DNA of 64,000 nucleotides from Meandrina meandrites (Eukaryota; Cnidaria; Anthozoa; Scleractinia; Meandrinidae): NCBI GenBank assembly GCA_963693305.1, contig OY855904.1, positions 43,821,304 to 43,885,303 of the forward strand, read 5' to 3'. Shown piece by piece: positions 20,568 to 33,209 of this stretch (position 1 is its first letter; each line of letters starts with the position of its first letter). The notes under the pieces were generated by a model. It saw only the letters and a program-made list of their open reading frames with translations, ran no database searches and was not told where the DNA came from. The position numbers and the translations under genes were made by a program.

Positions 20568-23500
20568 ACATTTACAAATCTAATTGAAACTAAACCTATA
20601 GGTCTGTATAGTTTCGTGCAAAGCGCCATCTTAAGGACACTCGTATTCTTACATGAAGATCTTATCAATGCGACACAGTTTTCATCAAGAATAGCATTAG
20701 GTTAATATTGAAGTATGCGGAAAGTTTCTCCTCTGCAAGACTGAGCACCCATTTGCCGGATTTCCTGCAATGGGCACATAAATATCTTTCTTTTCAATTC
20801 AAGAGCACTAAAAATAGCCTCGCTTTTTCTCGTTTTTTTTTCTTGCTAACTGCTCAAAGAAAATGAAGGAGTTCCATATACATGATTTTTTTTTTCGGAG
20901 GGGTAGTGGGCGGGAGAATTTGGTTAGCATCAAAACATCGGCTAAACAAATCACTGTGTGACCTCAGGCTCAAAATATTGACCAGAATACACTTGTTTTG
21001 ATGTCATTTCTTATAATTTATACGTTCATCAAGAAACTTCCTTTCAGTGTTTAATTCGCTGTTAGCTGTCCACTTCGCGTTGATAAAAGCTAGAAATTAC
21101 ATTTTAATTACTTTTGGGAATTAAAACGATAAGGTGATAACAAAAGAAGTGTTTTGTTTTCCCAATCTACCTCTCACTGAACTGAAGCGCAGTAGACACG
21201 CAATTTGTTCAATTAGAACTTAGACAATATTTAAAATCTAAAATTCGTACATGTCGCCCAACAAATACTTAAATACCGATTTAAGATATTTTCTTTCTTC
21301 CTTTCCCAATACGTTTTAAGCCTCTACGTTTTACAAAGTTGTTATAATACTGGTACTAGAAAAGTCACTCAGCTATATATTGGTACAACAACTAGCAGAG
21401 AAAGTGAAGGAATATTTATAAACGGTTATTAATTACTGAAAACATGCCTTCTTTTTTAAGAATTATTTTCTTTTGATTTACTTTAATCGTACAGTACTTT
21501 GGTTGTTTGGTGATTCCTTAGTTGAAAAAAGAAGGCTACAATTAAAAACACAGGCCAACGATACAGATAACACGAAAACAAACGCGAATGATTAATTTCC
21601 GTACATTTACTATCATATGATTTCGAAAATTGCTTACCCCCCAAAATTAATTATTTGTTCTGAAAGAAGCATAAACGGGGCGTCACATACAGCAAAAATG
21701 GACGTTTCGGGATCATAAAGTTAGGATAACATTTATGAAAGTTTCACACCCACGTTTTACCTCTCTTCATCCACCAACCTCTAGATAACTTTACCTGCAG
21801 GCTGCGTTTGCGAATGTTTTCTTCCCCACAAAGCGCTCATTGTTTGTGCTTTGCGCGAAATCAACCTTGGTTAAATAAATTCACTACGTATATGTTAAAT
21901 TCAGCAGCTCACATGCAGGAAACCAAAGCTAAAGAACTTACCGTGTAATTCACATTTAACTCCCAGCTTGTCTTTTTTCTTTGAATAAAAAGATGTTAAG
22001 TTGTAAACCAGTCGGCAAAACACAATCCACTTTAGGGTAAAATCATTCAGCAACGAACGGAGAAGTTGACTTTTGAGCTATGACTTAACGTCCCAAGTGA
22101 AAAAGCCGAACTTATTCTCCCTATACTTCAGAAAGAGGTCTGGAGCTGCTTCAGTGATTTTATCCGCTCATTTCACCAAACGGTTGTTCAGTCTTTCGGA
22201 ACGAAGTTCAAGGTGTGATAGAGTCTGTTCGTGGAGGACTTAGCAGCGGAACTCCAAACAACAAGATAGAACCAGATCACGCATATCTCGATCGGTTGTT
22301 TTAGGTTAAGACTGTACTCTGCTGTTTAATATCCCATGCGACACTAGTTTTATCTGATAAGCGAAGCTTGGTCCTCGACACTAATATATATCAACTTCGG
22401 CGTATAAAAAATTGTACTGGGCAGAATAATTAATATTCATGAATATATTAGAGTGCTTTTAATAGGTGCTAAGCCTCAGGAGCGTACGTGCAAAGGAAAT
22501 ACCTCGTAATATTGGACCCTTTGGTAAAAGCCTGGTTGGAAATTGTTTAACTATTGCCGTTACACTCGCGGTTCGCTCGTGGATTCTGGAAGGCGTAAGT
22601 AAGGAAGTTAAAAAAAAAAACACAACAATAGAAGTTGTTTGAAATTCTTATGGAAATGTTGTCACTTCCTGTTAGATAACAATGGTACACCACAAGAAAA
22701 GGTTTTGAAAATATTTGAGCGGTGATGGATGCTTTTGGACTATTTTTGTATAACTTATTTTAATTGCACAAAAGATCCGCTTATATTTTGTGGCTATTGC
22801 CAGCTATATTGTGATATTATTCAATAGCGTCACAGTTCTAGTCCGAGTTTTTTTTTAAGCTAAAACTGAAAAACTCAGTGTATGTAACGTCCAAATATCA
22901 ACCGTTAAAGCGAACTCTAACAAGGTTCAAAAAGAAATAGAGAATTCCGCTTTTTTGCGTTGTTTTTTTAACGGGTCAAGAGCGACTAAGGGCTTAAACT
23001 GTATGATTAAGTGGCATGCTAAATTCCTTGCCAAGTCGCCATACTAGAAATGTGTGTTGGCTTTGCAAACAAAGCTCTGTATTTTGCTGACGCTCAATAA
23101 TATTGGTATGGGGTGATATGGGACTAATTGTGATTGTGACAACATTTTCGCGTGATCATAGCCGAAAACAGGGTGTAAAAATAGACCTATCCGCTGCTAA
23201 TTTTAACACATCCGATTCCCAAGAGTGATCAAAACCATATTTCTCTCTACAACAGCAAAACACTGCCACGCAAACCCGTTTTGAGAATTTAACTGTGAAA
23301 GGACCTGATCCTAAACTCTAAACTGACGTCATGGTTGACGCGCCCAGGCACGTGATAGCCCAACATGTTTCTCCTATAAATTGAATCAGGAGTAAAAAGC
23401 CACTCGGGACTTTTTTCCCCTCATTTTCCCTTTTTAGTTCTCGAATTTTTATCTCGTTCCAACCAGGCTACCAAAACGCTTTGCTTCTCTTTTGGTTTAA

Positions 23501-26150
23501 CGAGAAGGTTGAGCAAGGCGAGTGGCCAACAGCGGCTGTAGGTGGAATTCTTCGCAAACTCTTGCAGGCCTGTCACGTGAAGCTAGAAATAAGTCCAATC
23601 AAAATTCTATATTTGTATCGGGTCACCTTCATGAACTGGAAGTTTGACAAGGAAATTGGAAATAAGTTTCCAAGACTCGTATTCGTTTGACCAGATTTGA
23701 TTGTAATACGAAAATAATGAAGGGGACAGCTTTGTTTTCACGTGCCACCAATTATGGCTCAGAGCTGACATCAAGGTATTGCAAATCAGCTAGCTAGTGT
23801 TTGTGTAGCATCGCACTATCATGAGCTTTTGCCGTGGGTAGGGAGGATTAACTGGCTCTAACCTAGTTTAAGTAATGTTCCGTGTAAGAAATAGGCAAAA
23901 CTGGCTAATCGGATGCAAAATCTTCCGTTGGGTTCAAAAGCGCTAATTGCTTAAATTGAATAATATTCCACGCAAATCACGTCTAGGGAAAGATGACACT
24001 ATTAGAGAAGCGAAATATCACGTTAAGTGCGAAGAATTGCATAGCTCGGCTCAATTTTAGCACATGCTAACATCTAGAACCAAATTAAGTGGCGGACAGA
24101 AATATTCCATGGGGAGGGAACTCCCCTATATAAGCCATAATCTCTCGCTGAGGTAAGTGCCGCCGCCTATAAGCATTGATGTCTAGATGCTAAGAAAGGA
24201 AGTAGAAACGAGAAAAAATACATGGGTTGAAAACAAACCTACGGGGGTTTCAAAAAAGACCGTCGAATATAAACAAATATAACACAGATTGGGCACTCCT
24301 CATCAAGTTTTGAAGATCAACTCTGAAACTGATAAAAATAGACGAAAGCCAGTATATTCTTTATTGGGCATGTTTTCGTAGCGCAAAAGGAAAGGGTAAC
24401 TTTGTCTCTAAATAGGTGCTGGAATTGAGCAAAGATCCTCTGATTTTTCCTAAGTGGAAATGTCGTTACGGCTTATACAATCCTCCTTATGAGCTCTGCA
24501 CTGTTTAAGGGAGGTTTGGCCACAAGCAGAATTCGCGGTCAAATCCATGATAGATTAATTTCCCTTTCCCAACAATTTCCTTCAAGGCTATATTAAAACT
24601 GAGAAGTGAGGCTTTAGCGCTTGTTGTGTTTCAGCAGTTTAATTAGTGGACTACACGACATATATTTAGTAAATGCACTACGATTTTGAAGAAACCAAGT
24701 TTTACATGACATCTTGTATGAATATTCCAATCACTGCTTGTCCTGCTTGGGTTTTCAGCGATGGCGTCACGCACGAAAATCCCTCGATCCTGTGACAGCT
24801 TATTAACTGTCACGCAAAACAGGAAATTACGTGCTATTTAGGTATAAGATTTTCTGGTGATCGCACTGAAGCATAGTTGCTTACTTTCATATACACAGGG
24901 TTACCATTTTCACCAAATGTTTCTGATCGTCGTTTAAGTGTAATTTATAAAAGTGAAAATTTGACTATAGTTTGCAGGCATGTTCTTAAAATATTCTTAT
25001 CAATCCTTTCATGTCATCTGAGGCAAATGTACACGTGCATTTCATTTTAAAATTGATTCACCTCCTTTATCTTCCATGCCCAAAGCCCCTATCCCCACCC
25101 CACATGCCTCGATACGAAAAAATGGAATCATGGCGATCCCCACCCCCACCCCCACCCCTGAGATTAAAAAAAAAACCATTTAATTAGTTTCAACAAAGAT
25201 AGAAATTTCGTGCGGAAGTTCAGACAATTTTAGCAAGCCAGGTGAAAGATTTATGGCCTCAGATTTTTATTCTCGCCTCTCTTTTAACCCAACTTTTAGT
25301 GAAACCAATTTTTATGTAAAGGAAACGAGATGCATTTGGAACACAAGGAACCAGCAAAGCGTGGCAACTCCCCACCCACCCCATAGTCAAAGACAAAAAC
25401 GACACATGCAGCAAACTCATTCAACAAGTTTTTATTTAAAGCTGAAGTCTAACTTGATTCTTCATGTCACTTTTGACTAGAAAGCATAAATTTTCGCACA
25501 GTCTTACCTAATCACGAATCAACCTAAGTATGATGGCATCGCGAGGTTGTTCTTGTTTACCTGGCAATTTAACACTTTATCAAAAGAGACAAAATTCTGT
25601 TACATTGAGGATGTTTAGAGATCTTAGATGCCACAAAATATCGTATTCTTTGCACACCGAAGTGAAAAATAACCTTACGCTAAAATCACTAGGATTTCTA
25701 TCAGTGCTGAGAGCTGTGCTTTGTTTCACATAGAACCATTAACGAAACCAATAAAACAAAAAGACATCTTAGCTGGTAAAAAAAAATTAAATTAAAAATT
25801 TAAAGAATTTATGGTTCTTGTGAATTGTTTAAAGATCATTGCCTAAATAATTAATTAGAGTGGTTTTGTTAAGACTTTGTTAAAAGGGAAACAAAATATA
25901 AGGCAGAAACTTAACAAAAGATGTGAAATAAACGTATCGAAACTTCAAATGAAAACAAGTAATTTTCCATGAAGATCACGGTCTCGATGCTGATTGGTTG
26001 TTAAAATACCGTTTTCTCTGAGTAAACAGAAAACAGAACAAAAATACCATTTTTAGTTCAGTCACTGAAACCACTCTATTTATGAATTAACTGTCAGTAC
26101 CTAATGCGTGAATCAATGTTTGTTTCAATCAGAGTTTGTTTCACCGACAG
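20568..26150. other. 5.6 kb between GPCR and MACPF genes
   Basis: The right side of the GPCR gene is expected to hold its leader and promoter. The only specific candidate is a minus-strand donor (ACACG then GTAAGTTC) at 21934-21941. It would end a non-coding exon running upstream to about 22300, with TATATATTAG at 22382-22391. The remainder, including 23480-26100, has scattered short frames, C-rich tracts at 25140-25160 and nothing I recognise as a gene. Confidence 0.45.
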
Positions 26151-26164
26151 CCATGGTAGCTGGG

Positions 26165-27108
26165 TTACTCGTATCGGAACTGGTACTCCATGACCTTTCC
26201 AGTGTCGGAAAAGCCTTCTTCTGCGAAGTAGACCATGTTGCCGTAGGCGGAGACGACGCCCAGCTCAGATCCATCTTGCAGGAAGTCGTCCGTCAACAGG
26301 TGTGATCCGAACTCCAGCGTCTTCTTTTCTTTCAGCCAACGGAATGCTGTCATCATGCTGCTTCCCACGTCATACTGTATCTGCGCTCCCAAGGCTATCA
26401 GTGTGTCCTGGTCATCTTTGAACAGGTCGACACAGAACTGAGGGCCTGAAAACTTGAAGTAGGCGAGACTGTCATTGTAGGTCCTCTCGTTGATAACTTC
26501 GACGACTTTGATTTCGGTGACCCCTCTTTGAGACAGAAACGAAATGGCGAAAATGTTGTCACTGAGATGGACTGCTGTTTTCATGTAATTGGCCCAGCCA
26601 GGATCCAAGTTCAGGATACGCCGTGCTGTGACTTGCGCACCAGGCATACAAATGTTCTCGATCTTGAACAGCTCGGACCAATCTGCTTGTTGCTTCGCTA
26701 ACAAGAACCCGTTCACATCGGCGTAGTAGCTCAGGGTGTTGTAGAACAAAAAGCCAATGTCCTTCTCTGTCATTCCGATGGTAAGGAGGTCGATGTCTCT
26801 TTCTTTGGTTATGGTCTTGCCGTCTGCACTGATTTGGTACATTTCTATGCGGCCATAGGTCCAGGTGTCGGTGATGAGAACACCCAAGCGATGACTGCCG
26901 CGACAAACCACCATGTCGTAGGCCGAGTCTTTGTCGATCAACTGTTTGGAGGCCAGTTCTTCGGAGAACTTGCGAATGGAAAGCTTCCAACCTTTGTTAC
27001 TGTTACCGTAGACCATGGCCAAGGTGTTCTGGTCGATCATATCAATTCCACTGACTTGACTGTCTGTGGTAACCAACTTCTTTAGGCCTGGACCGTTCAT
27101 GGCAAATT
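26165..27108 (-). CDS. MACPF gene, coding exon 3 (C-terminal domain)
   Basis: The acceptor CTTGTTAG ends at 27109; the first codon is completed by the last base of exon 2. The exon encodes residues 570-883 and ends with TAA at 26165-26167. One exon equals one domain, which suggests this module was acquired or can be exchanged as a unit. Confidence 0.88.
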
Positions 27109-30100
27109 CTAACAAGGTAGAAAAGAAAGAGAATATATTTAACAACGAATGAAGGAACTCATTAAGACTATGGAATTGTGAAAGCAACAGGCGTAAAAAT
27201 AGATGTTTCTTTATATCTAAAAGTAGGAAGTTAGTGGTAGTTGACTGCTTTTTTTTCGAGCCGGATATTTCAACGAAGATATAGTATTTCTTTTAGTACT
27301 CTGCCTAGTGGAGGCACATATAGGTTCTATATTTCATAAGACTAAGCGATAGACCCCTTTGTTCTCTTAAGTCCGGACACCTGTAACTCCTGGATGTTTA
27401 TGTACACAAATTAATCGACGCTGTATTCTCAACAGTACTTAATGTCAACGCCGAGTTTCTCAGCTCTTTTCGGTCAATATGAATACGTTGTAAAGCAGAC
27501 ATCAACAAGGGGCCATCTTGATGTATTTATCTTTGAAACAATGGATGTAAATCAGCAAGGAGACACGACATTTTGAGCTTTGGGCAAAACTGCATAGTTT
27601 TCACGGAGATTGAAACTGAAGAAATTAATACAGTTGTCTCGAATCTAAAACTTTAAATACCTGTTGGTGGCATGCAGTCTTTTGCTTTACCCTCGTCTAC
27701 GAGTTTCGAGCAGTACTGGGTCAAGTAGTCTATCAGCGGTTTCTTCAATGCTTTGTAGTCGATGCCTGTGTCACCTAGGAATTCTTCAGTCATGAGTTCT
27801 GACAGTGCTGTTATGTCCATGTTGATTGGCATGGGATCATCAGAGCTCTTCGAAGACCATGTGGTTGCGTCCCCATCAGGAGGAATGTTAGAGCCATACG
27901 AGTAAGTCGTCTTGCTTGTACGGGCTGACTCGAACCTTTCCCTTTGTTGTTTCTCAGAAGCGGTCTCTGTTGTCACACCTGCGGAAAATCTGCCAGAGTA
28001 CCCAGCAGCCGTCCCCACGTCAAGTCCTTCGGACTCCATCTTCTCGTACTCGTCAGTGACTATTTTGCTTTCTTCACCAAACTTGGATCCCATGACGACA
28101 TCCGTTAAGAAGTGCGTGCCATAGTTGTCAACCAGACTTCTGAAGTTTTCTTCTGTGGGTTCCCTCTCGCACTTTTTCAGTGAAGCCACAAATTCGTCTG
28201 AGGGTGTAGGGGGTAAATCCATGAAGATAGCACCAGTGTAAACGCTGCAGACAGCCTCGGTGTTGACGTACGAGTAGCTGACTTTCCTCAGTTCTTCGGT
28301 CTTGTGTTGCACCGTCGTGCTTGCTTTAAACCCGAATCCAAGAAAATTCGTTCCAGCTCCAACTGTGTTAGCTAAGGATTCGATGTATGATTTTTCACTG
28401 CGATCCTCGGCTGAACTGAAGTCAATTCTGCAGCTTACTGCCTTTAGGAAGGACATGCCGTCTGGAATCAAATACCTTTGGTCTGATGTTGTCAAGCCTC
28501 GGTCGAATGTGGCCTTAAAGATCGGCATAAGAGAGACTCCTGGGTCACGTCCTTCTGTTGGGTCAACAATGGGGTTACCATACAGGAAGTTGTAGCCATG
28601 AAAGATGTAGTCAATGTTGGGCATGGGTTTGATTTCTTTCACTCCAATTGGCTTGGCCAAGGTGATGGGCAGTCTGGGTGGTAACTGGATCATCCTAATG
28701 CCACAGTGCTTTAAATCCGTCAGATGCGTCAGTCTTGCGAGATGCGTCAGATTTTTCCTTGCTGTTACGCTTCTTCTAGGAATGGAGTAGACCACAATTA
28801 CTGGTAACTTCAACATTTTTTTCATGTGACATATCTGCATATGGCCTTCTACAGTTGGACGCAAGCGTGTATACATCAGCATAGCTTTTGCCTTCTTGTA
28901 AGAACGTAAAGCGCCGTTGAGTGTAACCTGTTTGTGGATGGCCAATTCTGGGGTGTGTCTGGTGTCCATTGAGCGAGCCACAATGTAGTTCTGCGTCTTT
29001 GCGGATGTTGGACTTACAACGTGGTTGATGTCGAGGAAAGGAGTGGTTGGTCCTTTGGGATCCTGAGGGATGTACTTGAAGTCGGTGGTCTTAACATTCG
29101 GGAACTCCTCGTCAAGTAGCCAAACAGCGCTGAATTCCAACTCTGTGCGACTCTGTGGGGCAACATTTGGGACCTGGTGCTTCAAGAAGTCGAGAAGGTG
29201 GTGAGGGACTCTTGAGAAAAATGTGCTCGGGGGACGAATTACTTTCTTCACGCCACACGCTAAAAAAGTAAATAAATAAAAACAATTATATAACAAGGAA
29301 CAAGGGAAGTAGGGAACAAGGGAACAAGGGAACAAGGGAACAAGTAAACAAGAGAACGAGGGAACAAGAGAACAAGGAAGCAAGTGAGGAAACAAGTGAA
29401 CAAGTGAACAAGGCAACAAGGGAACAAGGGTACAAGGGTACAAATGAGCAAGTGAAAAGGGAAACAAGGGAAAAAATGAACAAGGGAACAAGGGAAAAAG
29501 AGAACAAGGGAGCAAAAGAACAAAAGAACAAGGGAACAAGGAAACAAGGGAGCAAAAGAACAAAAGAACAAGGGAACAAGTGAACAAGGAAACAAGGGAA
29601 CAGAAAACCTGGAGAACAGGAGAACAAGGGAACAGAAAACCCGGAGAACAGGAGAACAAGGGAATAAGAGAACAAAGGAACAAGTGAACGAGTCAACAAG
29701 AGAACAGGGGAACAAAGCAACAAAGGAACAAGTGAACAAGTGAGCAAAGGAACAAGTGAACAAGCGAACAAGAGAACACGTGAACAAAGGAACAAGTGAA
29801 CATTAGAACAAGTGAACAAGTGAAAAAGAGAACAAGGGAACAAGTAAACAAGTGAAATAGAGAACAAGTGAGCAAGTGAGCAAGTGAGCAAGTGAACAAG
29901 TGAACAAGTGAACAAGTGAACAAGTGAACAAGTGAACAAGTGAACAAGTGAACAAGTGAACAAGTGAACAAGTGAACAAGTGAACAAGTGAACAAGTGAA
30001 CAAGTGAGCAAGTGAGCAAGTGAGCAAGTGAACAAGTGAACAAGTGAACAAGTGAACAAGTGAACAAGTGAACAAGTGAACAAGTGAACAAGTGAACAAG

Positions 30101-31106
30101 TGAACAAGTGAACAAGAGAACAAGTGAACAAGTGAACAAGTGAACAAGTGAACAAGTGAACAAGTGAACAAGTGAACAAGTGAACAAGAGAACAAGAGAA
30201 CAAGTGAGCAAGTGAACAAGATAACAAGTGAACAAGTGAGCAAGTGAACAAGGGAACAAGTGAACAAGAGAACAAGTGAACAAGAGAACAAGAGAACAAG
30301 TGAGCAAGTGAACAAGATAACAAGTGAACAAGTGAGCAAGTGAACAAGAGAACAAGTGAACAGGTGAACAAGTGAACAAGTGAACAAGAGAACAAGTGAA
30401 CAAGTGAACAAGTGAACAAGAGAACAAGTGAACAAGTGAACAAGAGAACAAGTGAACAAGTGAACAAGAGAACAAGTGAACAAGTGAACAAGTGAACAAG
30501 TGAACAAGTGAACAAGTGAACAAGTGAACAAGTGAACAAGTGAACAAGAGAACAAGTGAACAAGTGAACAAGGGAACAAGTCAACAAGAGAACAAGAGAA
30601 CAAGAGAACAAGTGAACGAGTGAACAAGAGAACAAGTGAACAAGTGAACAAGAGAACAAGAGAACAAGAAAACAAGAGAACAAGTGAACAAGTGAACAAG
30701 GGAACAAGAGAACAAGAAAACAAGAGAACAAGTGAAGAAGTGAACAAGAGAACAAGTGAACAAGTGAACAAGTGAACAAGTGAACAAGTGAACAAGTGAA
30801 CAAGTGAACAAGTGAACAAGTGAACAAGTGAACAAGAGAACAAGAGAACAAGACTGTTCATGACAATGACTTTGGTAAGCCTGCGACATATATTAAATAC
30901 CCTTTTGTTATTGGACCAAAAAAACAATATTTAGCTCTCCCGCCACCACCCTCTTACTTTATTAACAAGCGCATGATGGAAAAAGAACTTTACTCACCAC
31001 CTATTTTGCATGACTGTGGATCCCTGACAAACGGGTCTGTAACTGATGTTGAGCTCACACAACAAACAAATAGAAGAAGCACAGCCACAAAAGATAGCCT
31101 CGCCAT
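26165..31106 (-). CDS. secreted MACPF-domain (perforin-fold) protein
   Basis: Three coding exons (31106-30998, 29259-27661, 27108-26165) join in phase 1 at both junctions and encode 883 residues. Exon 1 supplies a signal peptide (hydrophobic core about residues 5-17). Residues 40-245 are an N-terminal region I do not recognise. About 250-560 is the MACPF domain: GYNFLYGNP near 258 and the family signature YGTHF at 416-420 followed six residues later by GS where most members have GG. Residues 570-883 form a separate C-terminal domain rich in short beta-type segments, possibly a propeller; there is no EGF module as in some anemone MACPF proteins. MACPF proteins oligomerise into membrane pores in immunity, venom or development, so defence, prey capture and symbiont handling are all possible. 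The gene is intact, with no breaks. Confidence 0.9.
27661..29259 (-). CDS. MACPF gene, coding exon 2 (N-terminal region and MACPF domain)
   Basis: The exon runs from the acceptor TACTTTTTTAG (ends 29260) to the donor GTATTT (27660). It encodes residues 37-569. The open frame continues upstream into the minisatellite intron, so a naive ORF call would wrongly begin at 29683 or earlier. Confidence 0.9.
29283..30852. repeat. 8-bp minisatellite filling a MACPF intron
   Basis: The unit is GAACAAGT (and variants GAACAAGG, GAACAAGA, GAGCAAGT). It is nearly perfect between about 29870 and 30850 and more degenerate towards 29283. It occupies nearly all of the intron 29260-30997. Since 8 and 3 share no factor, three units (24 bp) code for eight residues and several minus-strand frames are stop-free (LFTCSLVH type). 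These are not genes. Confidence 0.97.
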
Positions 31107-31112
31107 AATGAC
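30998..31112 (-). CDS. MACPF gene, exon with start codon and signal peptide
   Basis: The acceptor TTTTACTCAG ends at 31113, leaving a six-base leader before the ATG at 31106. The exon encodes 36 residues, the first about 20 a signal peptide, and ends at a GTGAGT donor (30997). A Cys lies four residues before the exon end and another just after it. Confidence 0.87.
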
Positions 31113-33118
31113 CTGAGTAAAATAATCAAATTCAATTTATTTAAGTCAGCTTGAAAATAGTTTAAAATATGCGCAATGCGTTTATAGCAAATGGAGCTAA
31201 ATGGGAAGAAAATGTTTTTATAGAGTTGAGGGATGTTGAACCATTTTGTGTTGAAGCAATTATACGGAGATTTTAGGGTTGTGTTATCATTAAAGTGTTA
31301 ACTCCTGGACATCTGACTTCATGTATACAGCTATTTCAATTAATGTTGTCGGAGTAAATCTTCAAACCTACGAGTCAAGACCGAATGGTGCCATGGGTAT
31401 TTACTGCAATTTGCATATCACCATTCAGGAAATCTACAAGATTGTATTTTTGCACGTGGAATTTTTTTTTTTCTTTCCGTGAAACCTTTCTTGTATCTTT
31501 TCTTTCGCCGTTATGTGGTTTGGATTATTCCTTTTAAATGAAATGAGGCGAAAAAGGATCTTTTCTTCACATGTCTGAAGAGAATGGAAACGAAAAACGT
31601 CTCGTTTGCTATATCGCTGTATCTCATTAGTATTCAGCACGCGTGGAACACTCTTTCTTCGCCCATACTACCTTTCGGTCTTGTCTTTAAGCTTTGAGCT
31701 TCAATCCGACAACGTTAATTGAAATAGCTGTAAATATTATCATACTTTTGAGATTATCGTACATAAGTGGATGTTTAGGTGGGTTTCGAAAATAGCGACG
31801 GAAAATATAAACTGTATTCATCTTCTGTTCAACAAGGAAAAAATCCCGTCGTTCAGATGCGTAAACAGAGATTAAATGATTGAAAGGAGATAAGATAATA
31901 TAAAATCTGATCTTGTAAAGACTTTCTCGGTATAATACATTGACGTGCAACTAGAAAGTGGAGACGACGGATAGTTTATCCACCAATCATTATTTATTCC
32001 ACCTTTCATAATCAATTCCACTTCAACGCGAACTTCTAAAGGCCTTTTTTATGGGTGAGACAATTTATGTTCTTTTTCTTTAAATGAATCGCGTAAACGT
32101 TTTCACCACCAACCAATACTGACGAAAAGAACTTGATGTGTGTCATTGGTAACCGGATAAACAATATTGAAATAAATTTGTTTTAACAAAATATGACAAA
32201 TATACTACCCCGACTCAAATCTCATCTCGAGCGATTGTGAAATCATTGCTGCGCTTTGCTAAGGGTCAAAGCTCACTGACAGGCTATATTTAATTAAGTC
32301 CATGAAAATTGCTTTTAATTTCAATGGGTGAATTTAACAAAAAGGTTTGTGCAATGGAATAAATTGTGGGGTACTTACCAAACGATGAGGTCCAGGAAAG
32401 CGACTTTGAAAGCTTTGTTTAAGAGAAAGTAGCTCAGCCAAAAAGACCTGAAAGTAGAAAACCCATAAAACGTGACCAGATGGAGATTATGGAGATTGTG
32501 TATAAAGAGCCAATCAAGGCTTGAATTTGGTGAAAACATAATTATATCTGAAACCCGGGCTATGCAACCGTATACTGGATTAAATAATGATGGGGGCGTT
32601 GTTCTCCCAGGCTATACTGGATTAAATAATGTCATGATGGGGGCGTTGCTCTCCCAGGCTATACTGGATTAAATAATGATGGGGGCGTTGTTCTCACAGG
32701 CTTTGAGTTTCTTTCTTTAAACAGGTGCTAAGGGAAATTCGCTGCATACTTCCGAACTGGAGAGATGTTTCACGTGGAGTGCGGCTACTCAGATCCGTGC
32801 AAACTCTACAGATAATACTAAGAACCAATAAATCCAAATGAAACAGTCTTGACTGTGCACTGCTGTGAATTTTACCCTATATCTGAGATACGTTGTCTCG
32901 CGTTCAGTTCTACGTGGTCTTAAATAAATTTTTCTTTTGTGCCGGACCCAACATCCCAACGAACGCGTTTTAATGACAAGAAGTGGCATGAAAATTATTA
33001 TAAAAATATACAAGATATCCTAGAAGAGAAAAAGGCTGACTTCCCTTTTCAGAGTTTTAAGAAAAAATATATAATGAACGTTCGGATAAAATAAAATTGT
33101 TCAGTTCATTTAACTTAC
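31113..33118 (-). other. 5' UTR intron of the MACPF gene
   Basis: Bounded by a GTAAGTTA donor (33118) and the acceptor at 31113. AT-rich, without coding frames of note; it contains the 42-bp tandem repeat at 32571-32701. Confidence 0.6.
32571..32701. repeat. three-copy 42/47-bp tandem repeat
   Basis: Units at 32571-32612, 32613-32659 and 32660-32701, each of the form TATACTGGATTAAATAATG followed by ATGGGGGCGTT and ending CAGGC. The middle unit has a 5-bp insertion. Confidence 0.95.
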
Positions 33119-33175
33119 CGAAGTTGCTGGGTCCGAGAGGATGACGCTTGTTGAACGACGATCGATTCAACAGTG
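33119..33175 (-). other. non-coding first exon of the MACPF gene (inferred)
   Basis: It lies about 30 bases downstream of a TATA box and ends in a good donor, CG then GTAAGTTA. No ATG is present, so it would be pure 5' UTR joined to the exon at 31112. The transcription start is inferred from the TATA spacing. Confidence 0.6.
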
Positions 33176-33196
33176 AACACACCAAGAACGCTCACG

Positions 33197-33204
33197 CATT
33201 TATA
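33197..33204 (-). promoter_or_regulatory. TATA box of the MACPF gene
   Basis: TATAAATG in the context CCAGGTATAAATGCGTGAG on the minus strand, correctly spaced from a splice donor-bearing leader exon. TATA promoters are often found on inducible or cell-type-specific genes, which would suit an effector protein; that is inference. Confidence 0.6.
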
Positions 33205-33209
33205 CCTGG

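Noticed and set aside
29286..30927. Minus-strand frames of 290-520 residues rich in LFTCSLVH
   Set aside because: Three overlapping frames are open at once because of the 8-bp repeat; the splice sites at 30997 and 29260 remove the whole region as an intron.
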